Assembly: GCF_000832985.1 (NCBI RefSeq)
Contig: NZ_CP009920.1
Span: 3,776,501-3,840,500 of the forward strand
Reading direction: 5' to 3'
Source of the DNA: Priestia megaterium NBRC 15308 = ATCC 14581
GTDB lineage: Bacteria; Bacillota; Bacilli; Bacillales; Bacillaceae_H
DNA length: 64,000 nt
Position 1 is the first letter of the stretch. The number at the start of each line of letters is the position of its first letter. The position numbers and the translations under genes were made by a program. Shown one piece after another: positions 26,887-35,734 of the stretch. A model generated the notes under the pieces. It made no database searches, was not told the DNA's origin, and was given only the letters and a program-made list of their open reading frames with translations.

Positions 26887-27318
26887 ATGGGAAATTCGTT
26901 GAATTACATTTATTTTTTTATTGCCATTTTAGTTAGCTTGTACTTTTTTATCACCAATAAACACTCCAGAAAGCCACTATTCATGTTGTTACTATCGATG
27001 CTTTTATTTTATAGCAGCGCGTATTTCTTTTACTATAAGACTTATCCAATTAACTTACTCAGTACATTATCCATACTTGTGCTTTGGTGGATCATCCTTT
27101 TATTGCTAAGAGAGATTTACTCTAGAGAAGAAAATATTTTCTGGAATCTTTGTTTAATCTATGTAGCGCTATACCACTATTTGCATTATGTTTTTGATTC
27201 ATTGGCTCAAAAGAACTTTTTGTATGGATTTATCTTTTATTTTTATACAAATGTAGGATTACTTCTGCTTGGCTTGTACTATTTCTTAAGAGTCTATAAA
27301 AATAGAACCGTGCATTAG
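26887..27318 (+). CDS. Multi-pass membrane protein (143 aa)
   Basis: ATG 26887 is preferred, because GAGG is seven bases upstream. Four or five hydrophobic helices, rich in Tyr and Phe, with a short basic tail. No family recognised. The downstream membrane gene is on the same strand. Confidence 0.55.
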   Translation: MGNSLNYIYFFIAILVSLYFFITNKHSRKPLFMLLLSMLLFYSSAYFFYYKTYPINLLSTLSILVLWWIILLLLREIYSREENIFWNLCLIYVALYHYLHYVFDSLAQKNFLYGFIFYFYTNVGLLLLGLYYFLRVYKNRTVH

Positions 27319-27502
27319 AATGAAAAAAGCTCTTTGGAGATCAATGTCCACAATTCTTGTGGCGTTAAATTTTTATAACAGATTGCTTTGGAGAAAATCA
27401 ATTATTTTTCATCATTTAATAAATATTATTAAATCTTATGGACGCCTTGTATATTTTTATATTATTTACCGCACTTTAAAAGAAAAAGGTGAGGCTGATA
27501 TA

Positions 27503-27715
27503 ATGGCTAAAATAATTCCATCCTTATGCATTTTGCTCGGGGCTTATGTTCTTATTGTATTCATCGACGTTTTTCAGGGAAACTATATGTTTCAATCGTT
27601 TTATAACCTAAAACAATATTTTGTAATTGCCCGTGGGGAAGATTATTTTTTGGTTATTTTATTTGCTTCAATATTCCTTGCTGTTAGCATTTTTCCTGTT
27701 TTAAAAAAACAATAG
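27503..27715 (+). CDS. Membrane protein (70 aa)
   Basis: AGGTGAGG lies eight bases before ATG 27503, giving two or three membrane helices. The same frame is open from ATG 27320, directly after the previous stop, which would add 61 basic residues, but that start has no ribosome binding site. The upstream part may be a remnant. Confidence 0.5.
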   Translation: MAKIIPSLCILLGAYVLIVFIDVFQGNYMFQSFYNLKQYFVIARGEDYFLVILFASIFLAVSIFPVLKKQ

Positions 27716-27751
27716 CCTCCCTTCTCATGAAAGGGTAGGCTTTATTTTTTG
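27714..27751. terminator. Bidirectional terminator
   Basis: AGCCTCCCTT pairs with AAGGGTAGGCT, with T runs on both strands. It ends the membrane gene and the ger operon, which converge here. Confidence 0.75.
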
Positions 27752-28832
27752 TTTTATATATGCTGTAATCAGCAATAGGATGGGAATTGCTATATGAAAA
27801 GGGAGGTGCAATAAATAAGGAACAATTTTGAGTCCTTCATTTATATGAGCTTGGTAACTAGGAGCAATCATCAGTGAGGAGAAAAAAATAACACCGCCAA
27901 TTAAATAAATGTTTGTAACAGAAGGTTTCATCCGAAACAAATCAGCCGCGCCAATCACTGCACAAAAGAAATAGATGGTTATTTTAACAAAACCTAAAAT
28001 GACCATGAGAATAAGAATAAAGGTATCCAGTCTTTGAATAAAACTAGCTATGTTAATGTAACTCACAGCTGTAAGAGCCGGGAAAGAGGATCTTAAAACA
28101 GTCTCTGGTCCGAGTACACACAAAAGAATAATTGAATTAATGGTTAAGGCAATTCCTCCTATTATAATGGCGGATAAACCAATTGTTGCGGCCTGATTTT
28201 TTTTATTTAAATAAGGAAGAATCATAGTAAAGGTAATCAATTCCCCGAAAGGTACAGTAATGCCAAGAGGGACTAACTCTTTTCCTATGTTTCCCCATCC
28301 ATTCGCTAATACGGGTTGAAGGTTCTCCACCTTGATGTAGCCTCCTACTACATACAAAATATTTAATATAAAAAGAGTCAGTAAAATAACAACAAAACAT
28401 AAGCATGTAACTCGTGCGAATGCTTCTATTCCTAAGTGAGTACTATAAATTAACACAAAGGTCATGCATATACCCAGTGTAATAATCGATGTAACATAGT
28501 AAGAAGAGCTAATTAGTAATTCTTCAAAATCACGTAGTACTCTGGAAGCAATATAAACAAAATATATAATATAACAAAAGCTGATAGCACCGCCTACGTA
28601 CGTATTTACCCCAGATTTTAATGAGGTAGCCAGTCAAAGGCATATTAGGGTATCTCTTATATAAGGAGATATAGACTAAATACAGTAAACATCCAAAAAA
28701 AGTAGCCAAAAGGGGGACTATCCATGCATCTTGCCTAGCAGCCTTTCCGATATCTAAAAGCAGCGTACTGCCTAATATAAAGATAAACATCATACAAAAT
28801 AATTGAAACCCGTCGATTTTTATTTTAGTCAA
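27725..28832 (-). pseudogene. Spore germination receptor B subunit (GerAB type), frameshifted
   Basis: Two open frames together give one GerB-type amino-acid-permease-like protein of about 368 residues and 10 helices. The N-terminal part (TTG 28832, AGGAG upstream) reaches IKIWGKYV and then leaves frame. The other frame continues as GGAISFCYIIYFVYIASRVL into the second half. At 28595-28604 TACG is present twice (TACGTACGTA); removing one copy restores the frame. The gene follows the C subunit by 19 bases. The receptor is probably inactive unless the duplication is a sequence error. Confidence 0.85.
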
Positions 28833-28851
28833 TGCTTTTTCAGCTCCTCAT

Positions 28852-30045
28852 CTAATTTACTTCATAAGGATTTGTCCGCATTCCGGTATTTACAATACTG
28901 ACGTTCACATTCATCGATACCTTCGCACTTGAAAATAGATTCTCCCAATTCTGTTTATGCTGACGCCAATAACTAGGGTTGGTTCGAGACAAGCTATCAC
29001 CAAAGCCAAATATATCTGCCTTTTCTTTTTGTGCGATGCGAATAGTTTTTGTGATTTCCTTTTGTAATTCCTTTTGTACTTCTTTTTCCAATTCTTTCAA
29101 TACCTTAGGGTTGTTTAAATCTTTTTGGCATGATGTTTCCGTAATTTCTCCCACGACGTTCAAATCTGTATGAATGAAAGGTTGTCCACGGCGGATTGCT
29201 GTTTTTATTTGGCCTTTTATTCCAGTCGCTGTAACTGTGATATTCTCATTTATATTACAAGGGAAAACAAGGGCTGTGCTTTTCACTTCAGACGTAACAA
29301 GTTGAACAGATCGAGCCTCATCGCCATCTAGCCATCGAACTAATTTTCCTTTTCTAAACATGGCTAATCCTTTTACCTGCATAGCACTTGGGCTGGTATT
29401 CTCTAAATTGCCTGCTTCTTCTGCCTTCTGAGAGGGCTTGTTAATGCTGATTCCAGGAAGAGATAGATCTTTTCCCTCACTCAAAAGCATAGAAATAACT
29501 TCATATGCTTGTACATTACTAACTATTCCGTACATTTTTTGATTATTCTGGCTGGTACTTAGGATACTTTTGACTGGAGTAACCTCAAAAGGTTCAATCA
29601 CACCGAGCAATTTCTCAGCAGTCCCATCACGTGCAATAAAAACTGGAATACTTGTACGAGCTTGTTTGCCTCGATCCAAAGCATCAAATAATAAGCTAAG
29701 GTCATTTCTTGCTAATTTTTCACCTATAATGATAAGCGAAAGATGTGAAGTAATATGTTCTCTTGGAATGACGATGGAGGCTTTTTTTAATGCCTCTACT
29801 AGTGTTTTGGCAGTTACTGTGTAGTTAATGACAGGAAGACCCTGTCCTCCTGACGAACTGCCCTGTGATAAACCACTTGGATTAATGATCTGATAGGTTA
29901 CTTTATAAGGTTGTTCCAAATTTTCGTTCTCATCAATTCCCAATCCTATAATAACTCCTATTTGGTTTAATTCTCGGTAATTCGAACATCCTGAAACGCA
30001 TAAACAAATGGCAGCGATCCATAAAAGCGAAAGATAAGTTTTCAT
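28852..30045 (-). CDS. Spore germination receptor C subunit, Ger(x)C lipoprotein
   Basis: 397 residues with a signal peptide ending in lipobox VSGC. The opening CSNYRELNQIGVIIGLGID and the later YTVTAKTLVEALKKAS and EHITSHLSLIIIGEKLA are typical of GerAC/GerBC proteins. It would sit on the outer face of the spore inner membrane in complex with subunits A and B. ATG start; 30 bases after the A gene and 19 before the broken B gene. Confidence 0.9.
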   Translation of the reverse strand: MKTYLSLLWIAAICLCVSGCSNYRELNQIGVIIGLGIDENENLEQPYKVTYQIINPSGLSQGSSSGGQGLPVINYTVTAKTLVEALKKASIVIPREHITSHLSLIIIGEKLARNDLSLLFDALDRGKQARTSIPVFIARDGTAEKLLGVIEPFEVTPVKSILSTSQNNQKMYGIVSNVQAYEVISMLLSEGKDLSLPGISINKPSQKAEEAGNLENTSPSAMQVKGLAMFRKGKLVRWLDGDEARSVQLVTSEVKSTALVFPCNINENITVTATGIKGQIKTAIRRGQPFIHTDLNVVGEITETSCQKDLNNPKVLKELEKEVQKELQKEITKTIRIAQKEKADIFGFGDSLSRTNPSYWRQHKQNWENLFSSAKVSMNVNVSIVNTGMRTNPYEVN

Positions 30046-30075
30046 TTTCTATCCTCATTCATCTTTATACGACGT

Positions 30076-31578
30076 CTATTTATTTTGATGTTTTTTCAAC
30101 AGAGATGGTAAAGAGAATCGAACTAAAGTATCCTTTTGCTCTTTAAAATCAAAGGGAGCAAAAGGTGAAAAGTAGGGAATACCAAAAGATCTTAGACTAC
30201 TTATATGAAGCCATATACATAAGGTCATAAGCAAAATTCCATATAAGCCAATAAATGCTGAAATTAGAATCAAGATAAACCGAAAACCACGGGCCGCATT
30301 GACAATGCTAGTAGATGGCAGTGTAAAATTGCTGATGGCAGAAATAGCAACAATAATTACAACAGCCGCTGATACAAAACCTGCTTCTACAGCTGCTTGT
30401 CCTAAAATCAGTGCTCCTACAATGGAGACTGCTGGTCCGATTGCTCTAGGCATTCGGATTCCGGCTTCTCGCAACATCTCAAAAGCTAGTTCCATCACTA
30501 TCATTTCTACAATTGCTGGAAAAGGAACTCTTTCTCTTTGCGCCATTAAGCTGACCATTAATGTGTTTGGAATAAGTCCCTGATGATGCGTAATCAATGC
30601 TAAATAGATAGCAGATGCATACATAGAAAGAAAAAAAGAACCAAATCTTAGTATCCTTAAAAAGGAGGAAATGTAATAATTCTGATAATAATCTTCGGGA
30701 GACTGAAAAAATTGAGAAAAAATAGCAGGCGCAATTAATACAAAAGGTGTTCCTTGTACAATAATAGCAATTCGACCTTCTAATAAATTTCCTACAACGG
30801 CATCAGGTCGTTCCGTATTTAATAGAAGTGGAAAAATAGTGGTCCTATCATCCCGGATAAATTCCTCAATATAGTTCGACTCAAGGACCCCATCTACCTT
30901 AATCTCTTTTAAACGTTCTTTGATTTCCTCTACAATACGTTCATCTGCATTCCCTTGGATATACATGATTCCTATATCTGTTTGGGTTACGCTTCCAATT
31001 TTCATGCTGTCTAAGCGTAAATTAGAATCCTGAATTCTAGCTCGTATCAAGGAGGTATTAGTCCTTAAATTCTCTGTAAAACTATCTTTGGGTCCTCTAA
31101 CAACAGTTTGACTGGTTGGTTCTGTTACTGCGCGGGACTGAAGTTTTTTTGTATTGCCAATGAAAATTTTAGAACTTCCATTCAGTAGTATGACCGTATC
31201 ACCAGTTAAAACTGCCGACACAAATTCATGCCAATTCTCTTTTATAGTCAATTGAGATACAGTCAATATTTGAGGTATTTGTTCTTCTATCTCTTTGACG
31301 GTTACTACTTGATTACTTTCTTTAAGCCACTGAATAAGAGGCGTCATGATATTCTCATTTATAATGTTTTCATCTGCTAATCCGTCAACGTGAATAACGG
31401 CTGCTTTTAACGTTTTTTGATACGGAGACTCAACCATTCGAAACGATATATCAGAACTATTTCCTAATTCGTTTAATAGTCTCTCTATATTTTTATTTAC
31501 ATCATCATATAAGGGAGCTGCTGAACAATCTGGTGTCTTTTCTCTATTAGAGCTTTTCAGAAGATATTTTTGTCGCAC
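30076..31578 (-). CDS. Spore germination receptor A subunit (GerAA type)
   Basis: 500 residues, GTG start with AAAGGTGG upstream. An N-terminal cytosolic part (residues 1-250, with FRMVESPYQKTLKAAVIHVDG and YIQGNADERIVEEIKERL) is followed by five to six helices. The conserved ERPDAVVGNLLEGRIAIIVQGTPFVLIAP (in two parts) and PRAIGPAVSIVGALILGQAAV are diagnostic. It is expected to form the oligomeric germinant-gated part. First gene of an A-C-B operon. Confidence 0.92.
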   Translation of the reverse strand: MRQKYLLKSSNREKTPDCSAAPLYDDVNKNIERLLNELGNSSDISFRMVESPYQKTLKAAVIHVDGLADENIINENIMTPLIQWLKESNQVVTVKEIEEQIPQILTVSQLTIKENWHEFVSAVLTGDTVILLNGSSKIFIGNTKKLQSRAVTEPTSQTVVRGPKDSFTENLRTNTSLIRARIQDSNLRLDSMKIGSVTQTDIGIMYIQGNADERIVEEIKERLKEIKVDGVLESNYIEEFIRDDRTTIFPLLLNTERPDAVVGNLLEGRIAIIVQGTPFVLIAPAIFSQFFQSPEDYYQNYYISSFLRILRFGSFFLSMYASAIYLALITHHQGLIPNTLMVSLMAQRERVPFPAIVEMIVMELAFEMLREAGIRMPRAIGPAVSIVGALILGQAAVEAGFVSAAVVIIVAISAISNFTLPSTSIVNAARGFRFILILISAFIGLYGILLMTLCIWLHISSLRSFGIPYFSPFAPFDFKEQKDTLVRFSLPSLLKKHQNK

Positions 31579-31683
31579 GTTTTACCACCTTTTATATGAA
31601 TGAATATTTGTTATACAACGAGTAACGTTATCATTCCTATAAAATGTAAAAAATATGCACATGAGGAAAATACATAAAATAAA

Positions 31684-31870
31684 ATGATAGGAAATGTATC
31701 TAACTTTGTTTTCTATTTTGTCGCATTAGTTGAATGTCAAAGTAGAGCTGAGGATTCTTTAGAGTTTTTAGATGAAAATCAAAGCGGGTTAGCTAGTATT
31801 ACTTTATATCCAGTGACAGATCAGAAGGTATTGTTTTAAGAGTGAAGTAATTGGAGAGAAAAGCACCTCA
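31684..31870 (+). pseudogene. Relic copy of the 35075 lipoprotein gene
   Basis: The DNA from about 31690 matches the lipoprotein gene at 35075-35476. It has LVECQSRAEDSLEFL against LVVGCQSKAENPLEFS, then ASITLYPV against ATITLYPV. It then jumps to the 3' end (TTTTAAGAGTGAAGTAATTGG against TTTTAAAAGTTAAGTAATTAGG). About 230 bases of the middle are missing. The open frame is 51 codons without ribosome binding site and the lipobox Gly is Glu. Non-functional paralogous remnant. Confidence 0.75.
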
Positions 31871-31980
31871 CACTTCTCTGTATATCTGATGTTTTTATAA
31901 CCGATATCGTACATTGTCATAATTAAAAATGAAGTGAATATTCACATTGATTGATTCCAAAATTCCCAATGCAAAAGAAT

Positions 31981-32024
31981 AAAAAGCCCTCTCTTAAGTT
32001 TAATTGCTTAGAGATTGGGCTTTT
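31981..32024. terminator. Terminator-like hairpin
   Basis: AAAAGCCC pairs with GGGCTTTT, extended by TCT/AGA and AAG/CTT. It is downstream of the AraC gene on the minus strand. Confidence 0.6.
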
Positions 32025-32096
32025 GTATAGGAATATCTTCAGTATTATAAATGAATTTCTACGCTACGTTTCTCTTAAACAAATGGGAGTTATCTT

Positions 32097-32990
32097 TTAT
32101 GCCTTAACAGTCTGTTTTTTTACAGGAATGTAGATATCAATCTCTTTATTTTCTGAACCATAACATCTTTTATCATACAGTTCAAATTCCATTGATCCGT
32201 AGTGCTCATAACCCGATTCAGGGAACCATTCTGTAAAAACATAATTCCATGTGGACTGAATGGAAGAAGTAAAAGATTCTTCATTTGATTTTGGTGTAGT
32301 AAATACGGCATAGTCTAGTTCAGGGAAACTTCTGTAAACTGTTCCTTTAGGCGCTGAAGTGCCTTCCTTTACTTCCATGCCAATTACATAAACAAACTCA
32401 CCCGTTTCAGGATTAAAATCGGTGCAAATACCAAGCTCCGTGTTTTCTTTTAAGGGATTGGGGATTTTAGAGCCTAATCTATTTTGCATGTACTGTTGCC
32501 AAAATTCAGGAATGTCTTTGTTATTCTGGCCACCCTCGTTCTTCGTTTTTAGCTCATATCCAATGACATAAAAAGCAGATTTAGTGACTAGTTTTGGTTC
32601 CATCTTATTTCCTCCTGACAAAAGTGTGGTAGTTAGGTAGGCTTTTCCCCGCAGCGGTCCAGATATTCTCCTTGCGTTACGGTATTGCTTCGGCGAAACA
32701 TCATAAAAGTTTTTGAACGCTCTGTTAAATGATTCTTGATAGTGGAAACCAACATCAAGTGCGATATCAATGACTTTTTCATCTGTGAAAAATAAGCGTT
32801 CTGCTGCGCGTGTAAGTCTTCGTTTCCTCACATAATCCATCACCGATTCTCCAACCATGGCTTGGAAGACACGGTGATAATGAAAAGGAGAAAAGCAAGC
32901 AATTTCTGCTAACTTTTCTAAAGTAATTTGTGTCTCCAAATTCTCCTCAATGTAATCTAGCGTTCTTTGTATGCAAGTTACATAATTCAT
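32097..32990 (-). CDS. AraC-family regulator with GyrI-like effector domain
   Basis: 297 residues. The N-terminal AraC double HTH (residues 8-105; CFSPFHYHRVFQAMVGESV, then DVGFHYQESFNRAFKNFY) is followed by a Rob/BmrR-type effector-binding domain (about 130-295, ending EIDIYIPVKKQ). Such regulators bind small hydrophobic compounds. ATG after AGGTGA. The target is not clear from the neighbours. Confidence 0.88.
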   Translation of the reverse strand: MNYVTCIQRTLDYIEENLETQITLEKLAEIACFSPFHYHRVFQAMVGESVMDYVRKRRLTRAAERLFFTDEKVIDIALDVGFHYQESFNRAFKNFYDVSPKQYRNARRISGPLRGKAYLTTTLLSGGNKMEPKLVTKSAFYVIGYELKTKNEGGQNNKDIPEFWQQYMQNRLGSKIPNPLKENTELGICTDFNPETGEFVYVIGMEVKEGTSAPKGTVYRSFPELDYAVFTTPKSNEESFTSSIQSTWNYVFTEWFPESGYEHYGSMEFELYDKRCYGSENKEIDIYIPVKKQTVKA

Positions 32991-33182
32991 TTACATTCAC
33001 CTACCTTACGTTCACTATAACAGCAAACAAATCGTTGTTCTTAACATTTTTTGCTATATTCAATTAGATGAGGGTAGTTTTGCAATATACGCCTCTAGAT
33101 GTATAGTCCTAAGGGGATTTTAATGTTAAAATTTTCTATGTAAATTAATGGGATTAATACATTGGTAAAGGGAGCGTTCGAA

Positions 33183-33770
33183 TTGAAGAAACTTTATTTT
33201 AGCTTAATGATTATTTTTTTATTAGGTGCTTGTTCTTATCAGGAAAGTACAAAAGAAGTTAGTGAAGAAATTGTATTACCAACTTCTATATTTAGTTCAT
33301 CGAAAAATAATGCTGTAATTGATGAAAAGGAAATGAAAGAAAGTATAAAGACTTACTTAAATACTAACGAGGATTTATCCAATATCAGTGATCAATTTGA
33401 AGAAATGATGGATTCTGATCAACAGCTAACTAAAGCTGAAGCGAAAAAACTTGAACAACTAAACGATCTGGTCAAAGAAAATGATCGTAACTTTTCCACA
33501 TATATCTCGCACAATACTCTACCAGAAGGATATAAAAAAGAGTCAGAGAGAATTAGCCGCTTTATTATGGGTTCCAATCAAATTTTGGATGAACTGGATC
33601 AAGCCATCGATGACATGGTTGAGCATATAAGCGAAGGAGATTTTTCTGAAACAGAAATTGAGTCACTTATGAATAAAAATGAAGGTGTAAATGGAAGGGA
33701 ACAGAAAAAGATAGAGAATTTTCTAGATGACAAAAATATTGATACAAAAGCTTTTGGACGAAAGAGTTAA
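33183..33770 (+). CDS. Predicted lipoprotein with NDxxF motif
   Basis: TTG 33183 preferred, with GGGAG nine bases upstream; 195 residues. Signal peptide with lipobox LGAC. The segment ENDRNFSTYISHNTLPEGY fits the NDxxF motif lipoproteins of Bacillaceae. The rest is highly charged and helical, probably coiled coil. Located on the outer face of the membrane; function unknown. Confidence 0.6.
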   Translation: MKKLYFSLMIIFLLGACSYQESTKEVSEEIVLPTSIFSSSKNNAVIDEKEMKESIKTYLNTNEDLSNISDQFEEMMDSDQQLTKAEAKKLEQLNDLVKENDRNFSTYISHNTLPEGYKKESERISRFIMGSNQILDELDQAIDDMVEHISEGDFSETEIESLMNKNEGVNGREQKKIENFLDDKNIDTKAFGRKS

Positions 33771-33810
33771 AACAATTTAATAGATTTGCTTTGGTTAGGG
33801 GGAGTTTACT

Positions 33811-34422
33811 ATTGGAGTAGTTAAGTCTACAAATAAACTTGCATTTTCTATTATCTATTTAGTCTTCGGTACAGTTTTGGGGATAGTAGCCAAATATTTG
33901 GATACTATTGCAGGTGCTGATGGAAGCTGGTGGATGAATATTCTGCCGTATTTCGGGGATTTGTGTTCAAGGACAGGTATTTGGGTACTCATTGCTACCC
34001 TTATAGCCGCGTATAGTAAAACCAAAATTAGTGCGGCTCTTAATACATTCATGTTCTTTATAGGAATGCTAACAGGCTATTATATATATTCCGCTTTTCT
34101 ATTTGGATTTTTTCCAACTAGTTATTTTTTACTGTGGGGAAGTATGGCACTAGCGTCTCCGTTTCTGGCAGCTATTGTATGGATGGCTAAAAATAATTTA
34201 CGTCTAGCTTGGATATTACCAGCGTTGCCTATGGGGTTATTGCTAAGTCTTTCTTTAGCGGTTGGAGTATTTTATATACATGTAAATTATATTGAAAAGT
34301 TCATTATGTATGCTGTTTTATGCGGAGTCTTTTACAAAAATCCAAAGCAGCTAGCGACAACAATTTCTGTTTCGTTTATCATTTCGTTTATTATCAAACA
34401 AGTAAGTCCATTTCACTTTTGA
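33811..34422 (+). CDS. DUF6518-like membrane protein, possible ATT start
   Basis: AGGGGGAG is seven bases before ATT 33811, which opens a 203-residue frame. The first standard start in frame (TTG 33877) has no ribosome binding site and would cut the first helix. Five or six helices; LGIVAKYLDTIAG and LCSRTGIWVLIATLIAAYS resemble DUF6518 proteins from memory. Cellular role unknown. Confidence 0.55.
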   Translation: MGVVKSTNKLAFSIIYLVFGTVLGIVAKYLDTIAGADGSWWMNILPYFGDLCSRTGIWVLIATLIAAYSKTKISAALNTFMFFIGMLTGYYIYSAFLFGFFPTSYFLLWGSMALASPFLAAIVWMAKNNLRLAWILPALPMGLLLSLSLAVGVFYIHVNYIEKFIMYAVLCGVFYKNPKQLATTISVSFIISFIIKQVSPFHF

Positions 34423-34583
34423 TTTAGATTAAGGTTTAAAAAAAATGAAAGTTTACTATGTGAAAAGGGGATTTCGGTAACTAACTATAAATACAATTCA
34501 AAACGGCTTTTACATATATATTCTTCAAAATACAGTAATTAGGAAACTTTTATAGAAGTAATTCGTATAAAAGGCAGGAGGTG

Positions 34584-34766
34584 ATGGATATTAACACGGA
34601 AAAACGTCTGGATGAAATTGAAAGAAAATTAGATGATTTACATAATAAGATAAGTAAGCAAGAAAATAGAGTAAAGTATAAACCTATCTTTACAATTGTA
34701 CTCATTTTATCTGCAATTCTCATATTTTTTGTCCTGATAGGTGTTGTAAGCTTTTTTACAGGTTAA
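34584..34766 (+). CDS. Small coiled-coil membrane protein
   Basis: About 60 residues. An N-terminal heptad helix (KRLDEIERKLDDLHNKI) is followed by one membrane helix (residues 36-57). A perfect AGGAGGTGA is only two bases before ATG 34584 but eight before an in-frame ATT at 34590, so the true start is unclear. No family recognised. Confidence 0.5.
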   Translation: MDINTEKRLDEIERKLDDLHNKISKQENRVKYKPIFTIVLILSAILIFFVLIGVVSFFTG

Positions 34767-34778
34767 TTTTTTTACTAA

Positions 34779-34803
34779 TCTCTCAGAATTATTTCTGGGA
34801 GAC
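34779..34803 (+). terminator. Terminator-like hairpin
   Basis: TCTCTCAGAA pairs with TTCTGGGAGA (one mismatch); T-rich sequence follows weakly. Confidence 0.5.
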
Positions 34804-34886
34804 CTTTCATTATTTAAACTAACGACAATTCATTTTGTATAAACTTCTATATAATATACCCGCTTAAAATAAAAGGGGATAAAATT

Positions 34887-34985
34887 ATGATGGGAAATGA
34901 AAAGAAACGTTCCACATTTAGTGCGACTTTCCAAATTTACGAACAGCTATTAAAAAAGATCTTACATATGTTCTTTACTAGATAA
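34887..34985 (+). CDS. Possible 32-residue peptide
   Basis: ATG with AAAAGGGG at good distance. The product is basic (MMGNEKKRSTFSATFQIYEQ, then LLKKILHMFF) with an amphipathic C-terminus. It could be a real small peptide or a truncated gene. Confidence 0.3.
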   Translation: MMGNEKKRSTFSATFQIYEQLLKKILHMFFTR

Positions 34986-35074
34986 TATTCTACGCCATGT
35001 TAACTAAAGATATATATTTTAATAAAATATAAAGTAGTAAAAATGACATTATGGTGTTTACATGGAGGAAGAGC

Positions 35075-35476
35075 ATGAGAAAGTTTTATATTGCTTTATT
35101 TAGTCTTTTCTTTTTTATTTCATTAGTAGTTGGATGTCAAAGTAAAGCTGAGAATCCTTTAGAGTTTTCAGGTGAAACCCAAAGCTGGTCAGCTACTATT
35201 ACGTTATATCCCGTTGAAAATAGTAAAGAAACAGCTCAAATGAACTTAAATTATCTAGGTGGTAAGGTAGAATCCGTAGGAGATTTTGGGATTAATTTAG
35301 ACACTTCAAATAATCAAAATGAAATTGCAGTAAGAGACGCAAAGTTAAATAAAGAAGGGAATTTCAAAGAAAAAGTAAAGGTTGACGCTAGTAAAGATGT
35401 AATTAAACCTGAATATATGACTTTAACTGTTAAATGGAATGAAAAGTCAGAAGATATGATTTTAAAAGTTAAGTAA
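35075..35476 (+). CDS. Predicted lipoprotein (133 aa)
   Basis: Start ATG 35075 with GGAGGAAG upstream. Signal peptide with lipobox VVGC. The mature part is an all-beta domain with WSATITLYPV and YMTLTVKWNEKSEDMILKV, probably immunoglobulin-like. A decayed copy lies at 31684-31870. Function unknown. Confidence 0.65.
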   Translation: MRKFYIALFSLFFFISLVVGCQSKAENPLEFSGETQSWSATITLYPVENSKETAQMNLNYLGGKVESVGDFGINLDTSNNQNEIAVRDAKLNKEGNFKEKVKVDASKDVIKPEYMTLTVKWNEKSEDMILKVK

Positions 35477-35663
35477 TTAGGAAGAAAAGCACCTTATACT
35501 CATCTATATCAAATATTCCCTCAGTTCTTTATCCTTACTATTTGTTAAAATATAATATTATATATCAGGAATTTTATTTTTGCAGTTTAGATTAATATAG
35601 TAGCGGTTTTTTGGAAAAATCCTTAGCTCACATAATTTCTAGTTGATTCCTTAAAAGGTGAAT

Positions 35664-35691
35664 GCCCCCTCAAGCCTTCTGAGTAGGGGGC
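35664..35691 (-). terminator. Hairpin after the arylsulfotransferase-like gene
   Basis: GCCCCCT (35664-35670) pairs with AGGGGGC (35685-35691). Strong G+C stem, weak T tract. Confidence 0.6.
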
Positions 35692-35734
35692 GCTATACGA
35701 ACATTTTTAAAATCTAATAGAAGATTATTAATGC

